Shown here in pieces: positions 24,822 through 33,935 of a stretch of 64,000 nt of DNA. How positions within the stretch are numbered: the first letter of the stretch is position 1; every line of letters starts with the position of its first letter. Source of the DNA: Sphingomonas sp. (GTDB lineage: Bacteria; Pseudomonadota; Alphaproteobacteria; Sphingomonadales; Sphingomonadaceae); NCBI RefSeq assembly GCF_019635455.1, contig NZ_JAHBZJ010000011.1, forward strand, positions 1 to 64,000, in the 5' to 3' direction. The position numbers were made by a program, and so were the translations under genes. A model generated the notes under the pieces. It saw only the letters and a list, made by a program, of their open reading frames with translations, did not search any database and had not been told where the DNA came from.

Positions 24822-25244
24822 ATGCGCCATAAATACGGCGGTCGTAAGCTCCAGCGCACCTCGGCGCATCGCGCCGCGCTGTTCCGCAACATGTCGGCCG
24901 CGCTGATCAAGCATGAGCAGATCACCACCACCGTCGCCAAGGCGAAGGAACTGCGCCCGTATATCGAAAAGCTGGTGACGCTGGCGAAGAAGGGCGGCCT
25001 GTCGAACCGCCGTCTCGCCCATGCCCGCCTGCTGGACGACGCGCAGCTGGTGAAGCTGTTCGACACGCTGGCTTCGCGCTACGCCGATCGCAACGGCGGT
25101 TATACCCGCATCGTCAAGATCGGCCCGCGCGCGTCGGACGCCTCGCCGATGGCGATCATCGAGTTCGTCGATCGCGACGTTTCGGCCAAGGGCCAGGACT
25201 CGGGTCCGGTGATGGCCGATGAGGATTTCGACGAAGCCGCCTGA
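24822..25244 (+). CDS. rplQ: 50S ribosomal protein L17
   Basis: 140 aa. [20 protein letters not shown] start, [21 protein letters not shown] and the [16 protein letters not shown] segment are canonical L17, near the exit tunnel. The acidic C-terminal tail ([15 protein letters not shown]) is modest. AAGGAA precedes the ATG. It normally follows rpoA directly; here 2.2 kb intervene, and only a weak promoter candidate (TTGACT at 24694) is seen before it. Confidence 0.97.
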   Translation: MRHKYGGRKLQRTSAHRAALFRNMSAALIKHEQITTTVAKAKELRPYIEKLVTLAKKGGLSNRRLAHARLLDDAQLVKLFDTLASRYADRNGGYTRIVKIGPRASDASPMAIIEFVDRDVSAKGQDSGPVMADEDFDEAA

Positions 25245-25265
25245 TCGCGGCGCCGCACGAAACGG

Positions 25266-25301
25266 AAAGGGGCGGTCGCGCAACGGCGCGGCCGCCCCTT
25301 T
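25266..25301 (+). terminator. Intrinsic terminator after rplQ
   Basis: AAAGGGGCGGTCGCGC (25266-25281) pairs with GCGCGGCCGCCCCTTT (25286-25301) over 16 bp with one G-U, loop AACG, followed by TCGTTT. Very stable. Confidence 0.85.
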
Positions 25302-25408
25302 CGTTTGCCTGCGGTGCCGCGGCCGGCACGGGGCAACTGGTCATTCTGCCAGTTGCCTCCCTCACGCGCGATCAAGGATGACAAGGCGTGATGGCGGAGG
25401 GTCGAACA

Positions 25409-25846
25409 ATGAACGGTAGGGTCGCAAATCGGGTTGTCGCGGCGGTCGCGGCGGCGTCGCTGGCAGCTTTTCCGGCGTTTTCGGCAGCGCAAAATCCAAA
25501 GGCGCCCAGGTTCCTGTTTTCCGGCGAAACCTTCGATTTCGGCACGATCCCGGAAGGTCCGGTCGCAGAGCATATCTTCATGTTCAAGAACGTCGGCAAG
25601 GAACCGCTCATCATCCAGAGCGCAAGCGCAAGCTGTGGCTGTGTAACGCCGGATTGGCCGAAGGAGCCGATCCTGCCGGGCAAATCAGGCAAGATCATCG
25701 TCCACTACAGCACCCAAGGGCGTGTGGGTCCGTTCAGCAAGACGGTTTACATCGCCAGCAACGTAGCGAGCGAAAGAGATCGGTACGAACTCTATATCAA
25801 GGGAACGGTTCAGTCCGCGTCCGCTGCGTCACGGCCGTTTGGCTGA
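25409..25846 (+). CDS. DUF1573 family exported protein
   Basis: 145 aa. Signal peptide (VVAAVAAASLAAFPAFSAAQ), then a single Ig-like DUF1573 domain: FDFGTIPEGPVAEHIFMFKNVGKEPL and the SASCGCVTPDWP Cys pair, typical of this family. Function unknown; the fold resembles ASH/MSP-type binding domains in the envelope. The start MNGRVANR is chosen because GGAGGG lies 7 bases before it; an ATG seven codons upstream is possible. Codon use somewhat less GC-rich than flanking genes. Confidence 0.85.
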   Translation: MNGRVANRVVAAVAAASLAAFPAFSAAQNPKAPRFLFSGETFDFGTIPEGPVAEHIFMFKNVGKEPLIIQSASASCGCVTPDWPKEPILPGKSGKIIVHYSTQGRVGPFSKTVYIASNVASERDRYELYIKGTVQSASAASRPFG

Positions 25847-26157
25847 AATCACCGATCACCATCGTCCCGCCACGCGGGTCGGATATGGCATGGGGCGGCA
25901 CCGGTTGCCGCGCCGACGTTTCCTGCCGCCGCCCTCGATCGCCATGTGAACGGGCTTCCCGGCGTGGCGCGAATCGGTTCCGGCCGTGCGGCACGCATAT
26001 GCGATCGCAAAGATCGCCCATCCGCTGATCGTATCGTCGGTGGCGAGCGGGGCGGTCTGCGTAATCGCGACCGCCGACCCCGCCCGATCGGCGTACCGGC
26101 GCTTGACCGCGCACGTCTTGCCAATAGGGTTGCGCAATCCCTTCCCAGGAGAACCCC
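25847..26157. other. Intergenic region before prolyl oligopeptidase gene
   Basis: About 310 bases without a convincing gene. A short minus-strand frame (25856-26137) has no ribosome site or family match. A weak promoter candidate TTGACC (26104-26109) with TAGGGT after a 16-base spacer points to the peptidase gene, and CCAGGAGAACCCC gives it a good ribosome site. Confidence 0.4.
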
Positions 26158-28305
26158 ATGCGCCGCGCGTCGCTTCTTGCCCTGCCCCTCCTTTTCGCCG
26201 CCCCCAACGCCATTGCCCAGACGGAGACCAAAGCCACGATGACCGCGCCCATCACCTATCCCGAAACAAAGCGCGGCGACGTCGTCGAGGAGCAGTTCGG
26301 GGTAAAGGTCGCCGATCCCTATCGCTGGCTTGAAAACGATGTGCGCAACGATCCGGAAGTGGCGGCATGGGTCGCCGCGGAGAACAAGGTCACCGATGCC
26401 TATCTGAAGACGCTGCCGGGCCGCGACATCTTTCGCGACCGGTTGAAGCAGCTGTTCAACTATGAGCGGTTCAGTGCGCCGTACAAGAAGGGCGGGCGCT
26501 ATTTCTACTTTCGCAATTCCGGCCTTCAGAACCAGTCGGTCCTGTATGTCCGTGACACGCTGAACGGCCAGGGGCGGGTGCTGATCGATCCGAATGGCTG
26601 GGCAAAGGACGGCGCGACTGCGCTCGCCGAATGGGCGCCGTCGGAGGATGGGAAGAAGCTCGCCTATGGCGTGCAGGATGGCGGCACCGACTGGCGCACG
26701 ATCCGCGTGCTCGACGTGGACAGCGGCAAGCTGCTCGACGACGAGCTGAAATGGGCGAAGTTCACCGGCCTTGCTTGGATGAAGGACGGATCCGGCTTCT
26801 TTTACGAACGCTTTCCGGAGCCAAGGGAGGGGACCGCCTTTCAGGCGGGCGCCGACAATCACGCCGTCTATTTTCACCGGCTCGGGACGCCGCAATCTGC
26901 GGACCGGCTGGTCTATTCGACGCCCGACGCACCCAAGAATCTGCACGGCATCGGCCTGACCGACGACGGCCGCTACGCGATCCTCTATTCGACGCCGGGA
27001 TCGTCGAACAACGATTTGAGCGTCATCGACCTGAAGAGCGCCGAGTGGAAACCGCGCCAGCTGGTCAGCGGGTTCGAGTCCGAATGGGGCGTGATCGGCA
27101 ATGTCGGGCCGAAATTCTATGTCTCGACGACGAAGGATGCGGCGCGCAGCAAGATCGTGACGATGGACATTTCGGGCGCCCAGCCGGTGGTCGCCGATCT
27201 GGTGCCAGAGGATCAGGCGGTGCTCAACGGCGCGTCGATGGTCGGCGGGCGCCTGATCCTGTCCTATCTGGTCGATGCGAAGACCGAGGTGCGTCGCTTC
27301 ACCCTGGACGGGAAGCCGGACGGCAAGGTGGCGTTGCCCGGCATCGGCACCGCCGGCGGCTTTGGCGGCGATCAGGACGACAATGAAAGCTTCTACATCT
27401 TCACCAGCTTCAACGCGCCAAGCGTCGTCTATCGCTATGACGTGGCGAAGAACAAGGCGACCGTGTGGGCGGCCCCGAAGGTGGCGATCGACCTGAGCAA
27501 GATCGCCGTCGAACAGCGCTTCTACACGTCGAAGGACGGCACGAAGATCCCGATGTTCATTGTCCGACGCAAGGATGTGACCGGGCCGGCGCCGACCCTG
27601 CTCTATGCCTATGGCGGGTTCAACATCACCCAGCTGCCCAGCTTTTCGACCTCGCGGCTCGCCTGGGTGGAGCAGGGCGGGGTATTCGCGCTCGCCAACA
27701 TCCGCGGTGGCGGCGAATATGGCAAGGCATGGCACGATGCGGGCCGGTTGATGAACAAGCAGAATGTGTTCGACGATTTCATCGCCGCCGGCGAATATCT
27801 GAAGGCTCAGGGGATCACGACAAAGGATGGTCTGGCCATCCAGGGCGGATCGAATGGCGGCCTGCTGGTCGGTGCGGTCGTCAACCAGCGGCCCGACCTG
27901 TTCGCGGCGGCATTGCCGGCGGTCGGCGTGATGGACATGCTCCGGTTCGACAAGTTCACCGCCGGGCGCTATTGGACCAGCGATTACGGGTTCCCGTCGA
28001 AAGAGGCGGATTTCCGCAACCTTCTCAAATATTCGCCCTATCACAACATCCAGGCGGGCAAGGATTACCCCGCGATCCTCGCCACCACCGCCGATACCGA
28101 TGACCGCGTGGTTCCGGGCCATACCTTCAAATACACCGCCGCGTTGCAGGCTGCCGATATCGGGCCGAAGCCGCATCTCGTCCGCATCGAAACGCGCGCC
28201 GGACACGGATCGGGCAAGCCGACCGACAAGGTGATCGAGGAGACCGCCGACCTGTGGGCCTTCGCCGCGAAATGGACCGGCCTCAAGGTCGATCCGGTGA
28301 AGTGA
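26158..28305 (+). CDS. Prolyl oligopeptidase family (S9A) serine peptidase
   Basis: 715 aa: signal peptide (ALPLLFAAPNAIAQ), the S9A N-terminal DPYRWLEND motif, a seven-bladed propeller region, and the peptidase domain with Ser565 (GGSNGGLL), Asp648/649 (DTDDRVVPGH) and His683 (RAGHGSGK). It cleaves short peptides after proline. The signal peptide suggests periplasmic action, along with the DPP-IV-like enzyme and the dipeptidase, in peptide scavenging. Confidence 0.94.
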   Translation: MRRASLLALPLLFAAPNAIAQTETKATMTAPITYPETKRGDVVEEQFGVKVADPYRWLENDVRNDPEVAAWVAAENKVTDAYLKTLPGRDIFRDRLKQLFNYERFSAPYKKGGRYFYFRNSGLQNQSVLYVRDTLNGQGRVLIDPNGWAKDGATALAEWAPSEDGKKLAYGVQDGGTDWRTIRVLDVDSGKLLDDELKWAKFTGLAWMKDGSGFFYERFPEPREGTAFQAGADNHAVYFHRLGTPQSADRLVYSTPDAPKNLHGIGLTDDGRYAILYSTPGSSNNDLSVIDLKSAEWKPRQLVSGFESEWGVIGNVGPKFYVSTTKDAARSKIVTMDISGAQPVVADLVPEDQAVLNGASMVGGRLILSYLVDAKTEVRRFTLDGKPDGKVALPGIGTAGGFGGDQDDNESFYIFTSFNAPSVVYRYDVAKNKATVWAAPKVAIDLSKIAVEQRFYTSKDGTKIPMFIVRRKDVTGPAPTLLYAYGGFNITQLPSFSTSRLAWVEQGGVFALANIRGGGEYGKAWHDAGRLMNKQNVFDDFIAAGEYLKAQGITTKDGLAIQGGSNGGLLVGAVVNQRPDLFAAALPAVGVMDMLRFDKFTAGRYWTSDYGFPSKEADFRNLLKYSPYHNIQAGKDYPAILATTADTDDRVVPGHTFKYTAALQAADIGPKPHLVRIETRAGHGSGKPTDKVIEETADLWAFAAKWTGLKVDPVK

Positions 28306-28455
28306 TCGAGGGGGATGGAGCGGGCGCCACTGGCGCGCGCTCACCGTCGCGGACATAAAGTCGGCGTTTGCGGGCAAATATCCGCCGTCGCGTTGAAGCG
28401 GTCGTGTGCCTCCTAGAACCGGTTCATCGCCGTGAAAGCACCGCTCGCCTAGCAC

Positions 28456-28473
28456 CGTTTCAGCTTTGAAACG
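28456..28473. promoter_or_regulatory. Perfect inverted repeat before the 28.5 kb gene
   Basis: CGTTTCA-gctt-TGAAACG, 7-bp arms, ending 12 bases before the ATG and next to the AAAGGG ribosome site. It could be an operator or a leader hairpin; no regulator is identified. Confidence 0.4.
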
Positions 28474-28485
28474 AAAGGGCGGGCC

Positions 28486-29046
28486 ATGTTGGGCAAGGTA
28501 AGGGCGATCGGTGCGGCTGCGGCGGTTCTGGCGACGGTATCGATGGCGGTGCCGGCGGAGGCGCAGTGGCGCGGCCGCTATCCGCCCCGGCATCGCGACC
28601 GGATCGATGGCGGCGACGTGCTGCTCGGCGCGCTGATCGCGGGCGGCATCATCGCGCTGGCGACGTCGGGGGACCGGCGGCGCGCCGATCCGCCGCCGCC
28701 GCCCGCGGATGCGCCGCCCCCGCCGCCGCGGATCGGCGACCCGCGCTATGGCGACGGCACCGGTGGCGGTCCCGATGACCGGCCGGTCGATGTGGTGGAC
28801 GAGGACAGCGCCGTGGACAGCTGCGCCGCCGCCGCCGAGGATGAAGGGCGCGGCATGGCCCGGCTGGCGCAGGTGACCGGGATCAGTCGCGTCGATGCCG
28901 CCGCCAATGGATGGACGGTGCGCGGCACGATCGAACTGGGCGATGGCTATCGTGGCCAGCGCCGGCCCTATGGCTTCACCTGCTCGGTGGCACAGGGCAT
29001 TGCGCCCGCCGTCCGGTTCGACGGACAGCGTTATTCGGCGCGCTGA
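28486..29046 (+). CDS. Exported small protein with Gly-zipper-like segment, function unknown
   Basis: 186 aa. A signal peptide ends near VPAEAQW, followed by an Arg-rich RGRYPPRHRDR stretch, a short hydrophobic segment (LLGALIAGGIIALATS), a proline-rich linker, and a C-terminal domain with two cysteines (DSCAAAAEDEGRG and FTCSV) that may pair. Sphingomonads carry similar envelope proteins of unknown role. I do not recognise a named family. AAAGGG ribosome site; a perfect inverted repeat stands just upstream. Confidence 0.75.
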   Translation: MLGKVRAIGAAAAVLATVSMAVPAEAQWRGRYPPRHRDRIDGGDVLLGALIAGGIIALATSGDRRRADPPPPPADAPPPPPRIGDPRYGDGTGGGPDDRPVDVVDEDSAVDSCAAAAEDEGRGMARLAQVTGISRVDAAANGWTVRGTIELGDGYRGQRRPYGFTCSVAQGIAPAVRFDGQRYSAR

Positions 29047-29116
29047 ACCGCATCGCCCTTGCGCGGGCGGACACAGGCGATAGGCTCGACCGGCAACGGA
29101 CCCGAAGGAGCCTGTC

Positions 29117-30313
29117 ATGCGTCCCCTGATCCTCCCGCTGGCCGCGCTTGCCGCCGCGTCCTGTTCGACCGGCGGCGTTCAGCCGGCGGAGGCGCCGCCG
29201 GCGGCGCGTTCGCTGCACGACCGGCTGCTGACGCTCGACACCCATCTCGATACGCCGGTCTGGTTCGCCAATCCCTATTGGAAGTTCGGCGATCGGCACG
29301 ACTGGCGCACGGATCTGGCTCAGGTCGATCTTGGCCGGATGGACGCCGCGCTCGATGGCGGGATGTTCGTGATCTACACCCGCCAGGGTCCGGTGACGCC
29401 CCAGGGGTTCGCCGACGCCAGGGCGTTCGCGTTCAAGCGCCTGGGCGAGATCGAGCGGACGATCGGCGCCTATCCGGACCGCATCCGGCTGGTCACCACC
29501 CCGGCCCAGGCGATCGCCGCCGACCGTGCCGGCAAGCGGTTCGCCTTTATCAGCATCGAAAACAGCTATCCGCTGGGCGAGGATATTTCGCTGCTGGACG
29601 CATTCTACAAACGCGGCGTGCGGATGGCCGGGCCGGTGCATTCGAAGGACAATCAGCTGGCGGATTCGGCGACCGGCAGCCGCACCTGGAAGGGGCTGTC
29701 GCCGCTCGGCCGCAAATGGGTGGCGGAGATGAACCGGCTGGGGATGCTGATCGACGGCAGCCATTCGTCCGACGATACGTTCGATCAGATGCTGGAATTG
29801 TCAAAGGCGCCGATCATCCTTTCGCATTCCGGCCCGCGCGCGATGTTCGACCATCCCCGCAATATCGACGACGCCCGCATCCGCAAGCTGGTGGCCAAGG
29901 GCGGCGCAGTGTGCATGAACAGCTTCTTCGTCGCAAAGGCCAATTACACGGCGGAGCGCAACCGGCTGTCGGACATGGCCGACAATATCGCCAGCCTGAC
30001 CCCCGAACAGCAGAAGAAGCTGACCGCCGACATCCGCGCGCTCGACGCGACGACGCCGGTGCAGGACGCGGATTTCGAAATCTATATGCGCAACCTGTTG
30101 TACCTGCTGAAGGTCGCCGGGCCGGATCATGTCTGCATGGGTGCGGACTGGGACGGCGGCGGCGGGCTGCGCGATTTCGAGGATATCACCTATCTCCCGA
30201 AGATCACCGAACGCCTGATCGCCGCCGGCTATTCGGAGGCGGATCTGGCGAAAATCTGGTCGGGCAATGTCTTCCGTCTTCTCCGCGCGGCCGAGGCGGC
30301 AAAGGGGCGTTAG
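29117..30313 (+). CDS. Membrane dipeptidase (M19 family), lipoprotein
   Basis: 398 aa. Lipoprotein signal with lipobox LAAASC. Renal-dipeptidase fold with H43-x-D45 (DTHLDTPVWF), SIENSYPL, the DGSHSSDDTF and LSHSGPRA metal His motifs, and ADWDGGGGL near the end. Zn-dependent hydrolysis of dipeptides, often including L-D forms, in the periplasm. With the DPP-IV and POP homologues it completes a route from peptides to amino acids. Confidence 0.92.
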   Translation: MRPLILPLAALAAASCSTGGVQPAEAPPAARSLHDRLLTLDTHLDTPVWFANPYWKFGDRHDWRTDLAQVDLGRMDAALDGGMFVIYTRQGPVTPQGFADARAFAFKRLGEIERTIGAYPDRIRLVTTPAQAIAADRAGKRFAFISIENSYPLGEDISLLDAFYKRGVRMAGPVHSKDNQLADSATGSRTWKGLSPLGRKWVAEMNRLGMLIDGSHSSDDTFDQMLELSKAPIILSHSGPRAMFDHPRNIDDARIRKLVAKGGAVCMNSFFVAKANYTAERNRLSDMADNIASLTPEQQKKLTADIRALDATTPVQDADFEIYMRNLLYLLKVAGPDHVCMGADWDGGGGLRDFEDITYLPKITERLIAAGYSEADLAKIWSGNVFRLLRAAEAAKGR

Positions 30314-30328
30314 CGGCCAGGGACCGGA

Positions 30329-30973
30329 TCAGGGAAGGCGCCGGACGCTGACGATCCGGATCTTCGGTTCCAGCATCTGCCCCTTCATCACGCCGTCGCC
30401 CCTGGTCGGGGAGGTTTTGGCGTCGAGGATCTTCCACACCACGTCCATCCCCTCGACCACCTTGCCGAACGCGGCATAGCCAAGATTGTCGCCAGGACGC
30501 GACGGATCGGCGTCGAGTGACGGCTGATCGCCCACGCTGATCGTGAATTCGCCGCGTGCGGTGCCGGGGGCCAGCCGCGCGGTCGAGATCGCGCCATTGA
30601 CGTGCTTCACGCCGGTTTTCGTCGTCGGCTCGTGCGCGATCGGCGGCAGGATACGCTTGGGGTCGCCATCGACCCCGAACTGGATGAAGCCGAACTTGTC
30701 CGCGACCTTTACCGATCGGTAGAACCAGGTCCCGTCCAGCCGCTTCTGATCGGCATAGCGCAGGAAATTGCGGGCGGTGACCGGCGCCCGCTCGGTCTCC
30801 AGCTCCAGGACGATCCGCCCTTCGGACGTATCGATCGCCACTTTCTGCGTCGCCGGCTTCGGCGTGGCGGCGGGCGATGGGGCAGGCGTCGGCGGGGAGG
30901 TGGGAGCGGTCTGCGCCCAGACGGCGGCTGGGACAAACAGGGCGGTGAGCAGCACGCGGCGGATCATCATCAT
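30329..30973 (-). CDS. Exported cyclophilin-type peptidylprolyl isomerase
   Basis: 214 aa. Signal peptide (RRVLLTALFVPAAVWAQ), a Pro/Thr-rich linker, then a cyclophilin domain: VAIDTSEGRIVLELETERAP, TARNFLRYAD, FYRSVK, FGFIQFGVDGDPKR and the GYAAFGKVVEGMDVVWKI end. It speeds proline cis-trans isomerisation for envelope protein folding. Three consecutive ATGs begin the gene; the first is taken. It lies convergent to the dipeptidase gene and divergent from trxB. Confidence 0.9.
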   Translation of the reverse strand: MMMIRRVLLTALFVPAAVWAQTAPTSPPTPAPSPAATPKPATQKVAIDTSEGRIVLELETERAPVTARNFLRYADQKRLDGTWFYRSVKVADKFGFIQFGVDGDPKRILPPIAHEPTTKTGVKHVNGAISTARLAPGTARGEFTISVGDQPSLDADPSRPGDNLGYAAFGKVVEGMDVVWKILDAKTSPTRGDGVMKGQMLEPKIRIVSVRRLP

Positions 30974-31119
30974 CGCGCCAGCTTCGCCCAAGCCGGCGGC
31001 GCCCGCAACCGGCTTTCGTCCACAACAGAATCGCTTTGCTGGCAGGATCGGGTTCCGCGCCCATGTTGCCAATGGCGGCGTCGTGACCCTAGATACGGCG
31101 CCGCCAACAGGATGTGACG

Positions 31120-32091
31120 ATGACCGAAACCCATTCCACCCGCATGCTCATTCTCGGTTCCGGTCCCGCCGGCCTGTCCGCCGCGATCTATGGTGCGCGT
31201 GCCGGGCTGTCGCCGATCGTGGTGCAGGGGATTCAGCCGGGTGGCCAGTTGATGACCACCACCGATGTCGAGAATTATCCCGGCTTCCGTGAGGTGATCC
31301 AGGGGCCGTGGCTGATGCAGGAGATGCAGGCGCAGGCCGAACATGTCGGCGCGCAGATGCTCTACGACACGATCGTCGAGGTCGATCTGACGCAGCGCCC
31401 GTTCCGCCTGGTCGGCGATGGCGGTACTGTCTATCTGGGCGATACGCTGGTGATCGCGACCGGCGCGCAGGCCAAATGGCTCGGCCTCGACAGCGAGGAG
31501 GCGATGAAGGGCAAGGGCGCCAGCGCGTGCGCGACCTGTGACGGCTTTTTCTATCGCGGCAAGAAGGTGGCGGTCATCGGGGGCGGCAACACCGCCGTCG
31601 AAGAGGCGCTGTACCTGACCAATCACAGCCCCGACGTCACGCTGATCCACCGCCGCGACGCGCTGCGGGCCGAAAAGATCCTTCAGCAGCGGCTGTTCGC
31701 GAACGAGCGGATCAGCACCTTGTGGAACAAGGAAGTGGTCGAATTCGTCGGCGGCGGCGATCCGGAGGGGCTGGTGGCACTCCGCCTGCGCGACACCGTG
31801 ACCGGCGCGGAATCGACCATCGATGTCGAGGGCGGCTTCGTTGCGATCGGGCATCATCCGGCGACCGAACTGTTCCGCGGACATCTGGAGCTGGACGCCG
31901 ACAGCTATATCACGGTTGAGAGTGGGACGACCCGCACCAGCGTGCCGGGCGTGTTCGCGTGCGGCGACGTGATGGACAAGGTGTATCGCCAGGCGATCAC
32001 CGCCGCCGGCACCGGCTGCATGGCCGCGCTCGACGCCGAACGCTTTCTGGCGGAAGCGGAGTTCGAGGCGATGGCCGAAGCTGTGGCCTGA
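31120..32091 (+). CDS. trxB: Thioredoxin reductase
   Basis: 323 aa. FAD site GSGPAGLSAAIYGARAG, redox pair Cys137/Cys140 in ACATCDGFFYRG, NADPH site GGGNTAVEEALYL, and the GVFACGDV end motif. It passes NADPH electrons to thioredoxin in the cytoplasm. AGGATG purines lie before the ATG; a GTG two codons upstream is an alternative. Monocistronic by spacing. Confidence 0.95.
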   Translation: MTETHSTRMLILGSGPAGLSAAIYGARAGLSPIVVQGIQPGGQLMTTTDVENYPGFREVIQGPWLMQEMQAQAEHVGAQMLYDTIVEVDLTQRPFRLVGDGGTVYLGDTLVIATGAQAKWLGLDSEEAMKGKGASACATCDGFFYRGKKVAVIGGGNTAVEEALYLTNHSPDVTLIHRRDALRAEKILQQRLFANERISTLWNKEVVEFVGGGDPEGLVALRLRDTVTGAESTIDVEGGFVAIGHHPATELFRGHLELDADSYITVESGTTRTSVPGVFACGDVMDKVYRQAITAAGTGCMAALDAERFLAEAEFEAMAEAVA

Positions 32092-32143
32092 TCGCGCGAG
32101 GCCGTCGCGCCGTTCGCAATCGCGGCCAGCGGGCCGCCCGACG

Positions 32144-32977
32144 CTACGTGTCTGGCCCGGACCCGGACTCCATCCGTGCCAACACCGCCAGCACCTGTTC
32201 GCTCAGCCAGGCCTTGTCCTGGGGGCGGGCAAAGCTGTGGCTGTCGGTGGCGCAGCTGTTCACGGCGCAGCGCGCGCGCGTGGCGGTGAAGGCGTCGCCC
32301 TTCCAAAGGTCGGCAAAGGCGAGCGCGGTGTTGTCACGCTCGGCGAGAAGGATCGTGACCGGGATTTTCACCTCCGCCAGCGCGGCGGCGAGACCGCCGG
32401 AAAAGCTGGCTGAATCTTCCAATATTTTATCGGATATCTTCAATAACCCACGGACAAGATTGTAAATATTGACGCCGCCCGTGAACAGGCGAAGCAGTTC
32501 GCGTGGGTTTTTCAGCTTTTCGATATAGCGCGCGCGGATCGCGGCGGCGGGGGGCAGGGCGTCGTCGCCCTCCGCCCGATCGACCACCCAGGGATTGCCG
32601 AGGATCAGCGCGTCGATCCCCGCCTGTGCATGGTACAGGATCAGCGCGCTGGCGGCATCGCAATTGCCGAATGCGACGATGCGGGTGAGCTGGGGCGCTT
32701 CGCGGCGAAAGGCTGCTGCCGCTTCGCGGATGTCCTGCGCACTTGACTCGAACCCATTGTTTTCACCTGATGAATCTCCGATTCCGCGCCGGTCGTAGCG
32801 GAATGCCGGAGCCCCTGCCGCCGCGACCGTCGCCGCCAGTTCGGCCATGCCCCGATGCGCGCCGATGCGGATTTCGTTTCCGCCCGAAACGATCAGCAGG
32901 CCGGTGGTGCCGGGCGCGGGGTCGATCGTCGCGGCGAGCGTTTCGCCGGCGCAGGAAAAGCCGATCAGCCGGCGCAT
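32144..32977 (-). CDS. Exosortase A system-associated hydrolase 1
   Basis: 277-aa alpha/beta hydrolase. LLIVSGGNEIRIGAHRGMAELA at the start, FRYDRRGIGDSSG, and a nucleophile elbow AFGNCDAAS carrying Cys rather than Ser, as is usual in this XrtA-linked family. The late His region is DSHSFAR. Exact substrate unknown; it accompanies hydrolase 2, an ACP and an acyl-CoA ligase in XrtA loci and may act on acyl chains. It overlaps hydrolase 2 by 13 bases and is the last leftward gene. Confidence 0.85.
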   Translation of the reverse strand: MRRLIGFSCAGETLAATIDPAPGTTGLLIVSGGNEIRIGAHRGMAELAATVAAAGAPAFRYDRRGIGDSSGENNGFESSAQDIREAAAAFRREAPQLTRIVAFGNCDAASALILYHAQAGIDALILGNPWVVDRAEGDDALPPAAAIRARYIEKLKNPRELLRLFTGGVNIYNLVRGLLKISDKILEDSASFSGGLAAALAEVKIPVTILLAERDNTALAFADLWKGDAFTATRARCAVNSCATDSHSFARPQDKAWLSEQVLAVLARMESGSGPDT

Positions 32978-33666
32978 GTCGCGATCCACGTCGCAATGTC
33001 GTCGGCAACGGCCCGGGCGAAGTCGGGATCGTTCCCCGGTTCGGCGCGGCGCCAGAGCGGGGGGCCGGCGATCGTCGCATCGCCCGGCTTCGTTTCGCGC
33101 GTCAGGCGCATGGTGCGGCTGGCCCGGGACGACGGCATCGCGTCGCGAAGCTGGGCCAGCAGCGCGGGTGCGATTCGATTGCCGGCGAGTTCCACCGGCG
33201 CGCGCGCCGCGTTCAGGCCGGCCGCGTCGAACGGCTCGCCCGCTTCGCGCGCCGCGGCCTGACCGATGCGGGCGAGTTCGCGGGCCAGTTCCGCCCCGGT
33301 CGTCGGCGAGAGGTGGTAGCGTCCCGCGACCTCGGCATCGCCGTCGAGCAACGCGCCGCTGCGGATCGCCAGGGCGAAGGCCGGCCCGGATCGGCTCGCC
33401 ACCGCTGCCGCGAAGCCGGCCCGCAGGGTCGGCAGGTCGGTGGCGTGGGTCGGCATCATGCTCTCCCCCTGTCCGGGCAGGTCGGGAAGCGCGCCGGCAA
33501 TGCCCCGATCGGCCAGCGCACGCAGCACCGTCACCACGAACGCGCGCGTGCGGTTCGCCTCCTCGAACAGCGGCGGCGCGACGACGACGACCGGCCCGCG
33601 TTCGGGGCCGAAGCGAAGAATCGCCTCGCGGCCCCCGGCCCAGTCATAGGCGTCGAACGCGATCAG
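32965..33666 (-). CDS. Exosortase A system-associated hydrolase 2 (probable CTG start)
   Basis: About 233 aa. After the ACP stop the frame reads IAFDAYDWAGGREAILRFG, then VVVVAPPLFEEANRTRAF, LPDLPGQGES, matching the family start; orthologues I recall begin MIAFDAYDW. The codon at that Met is CTG, overlapping the ACP stop as CTGA. The first conventional start (GTG at 33537) would drop 43 family-like residues. Its nucleophile region is divergent. Role in acyl or glycan processing is not known. Confidence 0.75.
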   Translation of the reverse strand: MIAFDAYDWAGGREAILRFGPERGPVVVVAPPLFEEANRTRAFVVTVLRALADRGIAGALPDLPGQGESMMPTHATDLPTLRAGFAAAVASRSGPAFALAIRSGALLDGDAEVAGRYHLSPTTGAELARELARIGQAAAREAGEPFDAAGLNAARAPVELAGNRIAPALLAQLRDAMPSSRASRTMRLTRETKPGDATIAGPPLWRRAEPGNDPDFARAVADDIATWIATCAG

Positions 33667-33935
33667 GTGAGCGCCTTGGCCGCGGCGAAGGTGACCAGCG
33701 CGCCGAAGCTTTCGAGCATGTCGCCATCCACCTCGTCATCGTCGATGATGATGCCCAGCCGATCCTCGATCTCGGTCAACACGCTGGCGACGGCCATCGA
33801 ATCGAGTTCGGGGAGCGCGCCGAACAGCGGGGTCGCCGCGTCGAACGCGGCGGCGCGATCGGCGGAAATCCCCAATATGTCGCGCAGCACGCCGCGCACC
33901 GTTTCCTCGACCTCGTGAAATCCGTCGGGTTGCAA
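33663..33935 (-). CDS. Acyl carrier protein of the XrtA locus (TTG start)
   Basis: 90 aa. Four-helix ACP with the phosphopantetheine serine in ELDSMAVASVL (Ser46) and the acidic IEDRLGIIIDDDEVD helix. A GGGGGA site stands 8 bases before a TTG, taken as the start because no in-frame ATG gives a sensible protein. It likely carries an acyl group activated by the divergent ligase and released or handled by hydrolases 1 and 2. Leads the leftward three-gene operon. Confidence 0.8.
   Translation of the reverse strand: MQPDGFHEVEETVRGVLRDILGISADRAAAFDAATPLFGALPELDSMAVASVLTEIEDRLGIIIDDDEVDGDMLESFGALVTFAAAKALT

Noticed and set aside
25856..26137. Minus-strand frame in the gap before the prolyl oligopeptidase gene
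   Set aside because: No ribosome site, no recognisable family; composition does not favour coding.
25849..29118. Very long minus-strand open frame (over 1,000 codons) opposite the prolyl oligopeptidase and next gene
   Set aside because: It mirrors well-supported plus-strand genes; long antisense frames are expected in GC-rich DNA, and its sequence is low-complexity, Arg/His/Asp-rich with no family features.
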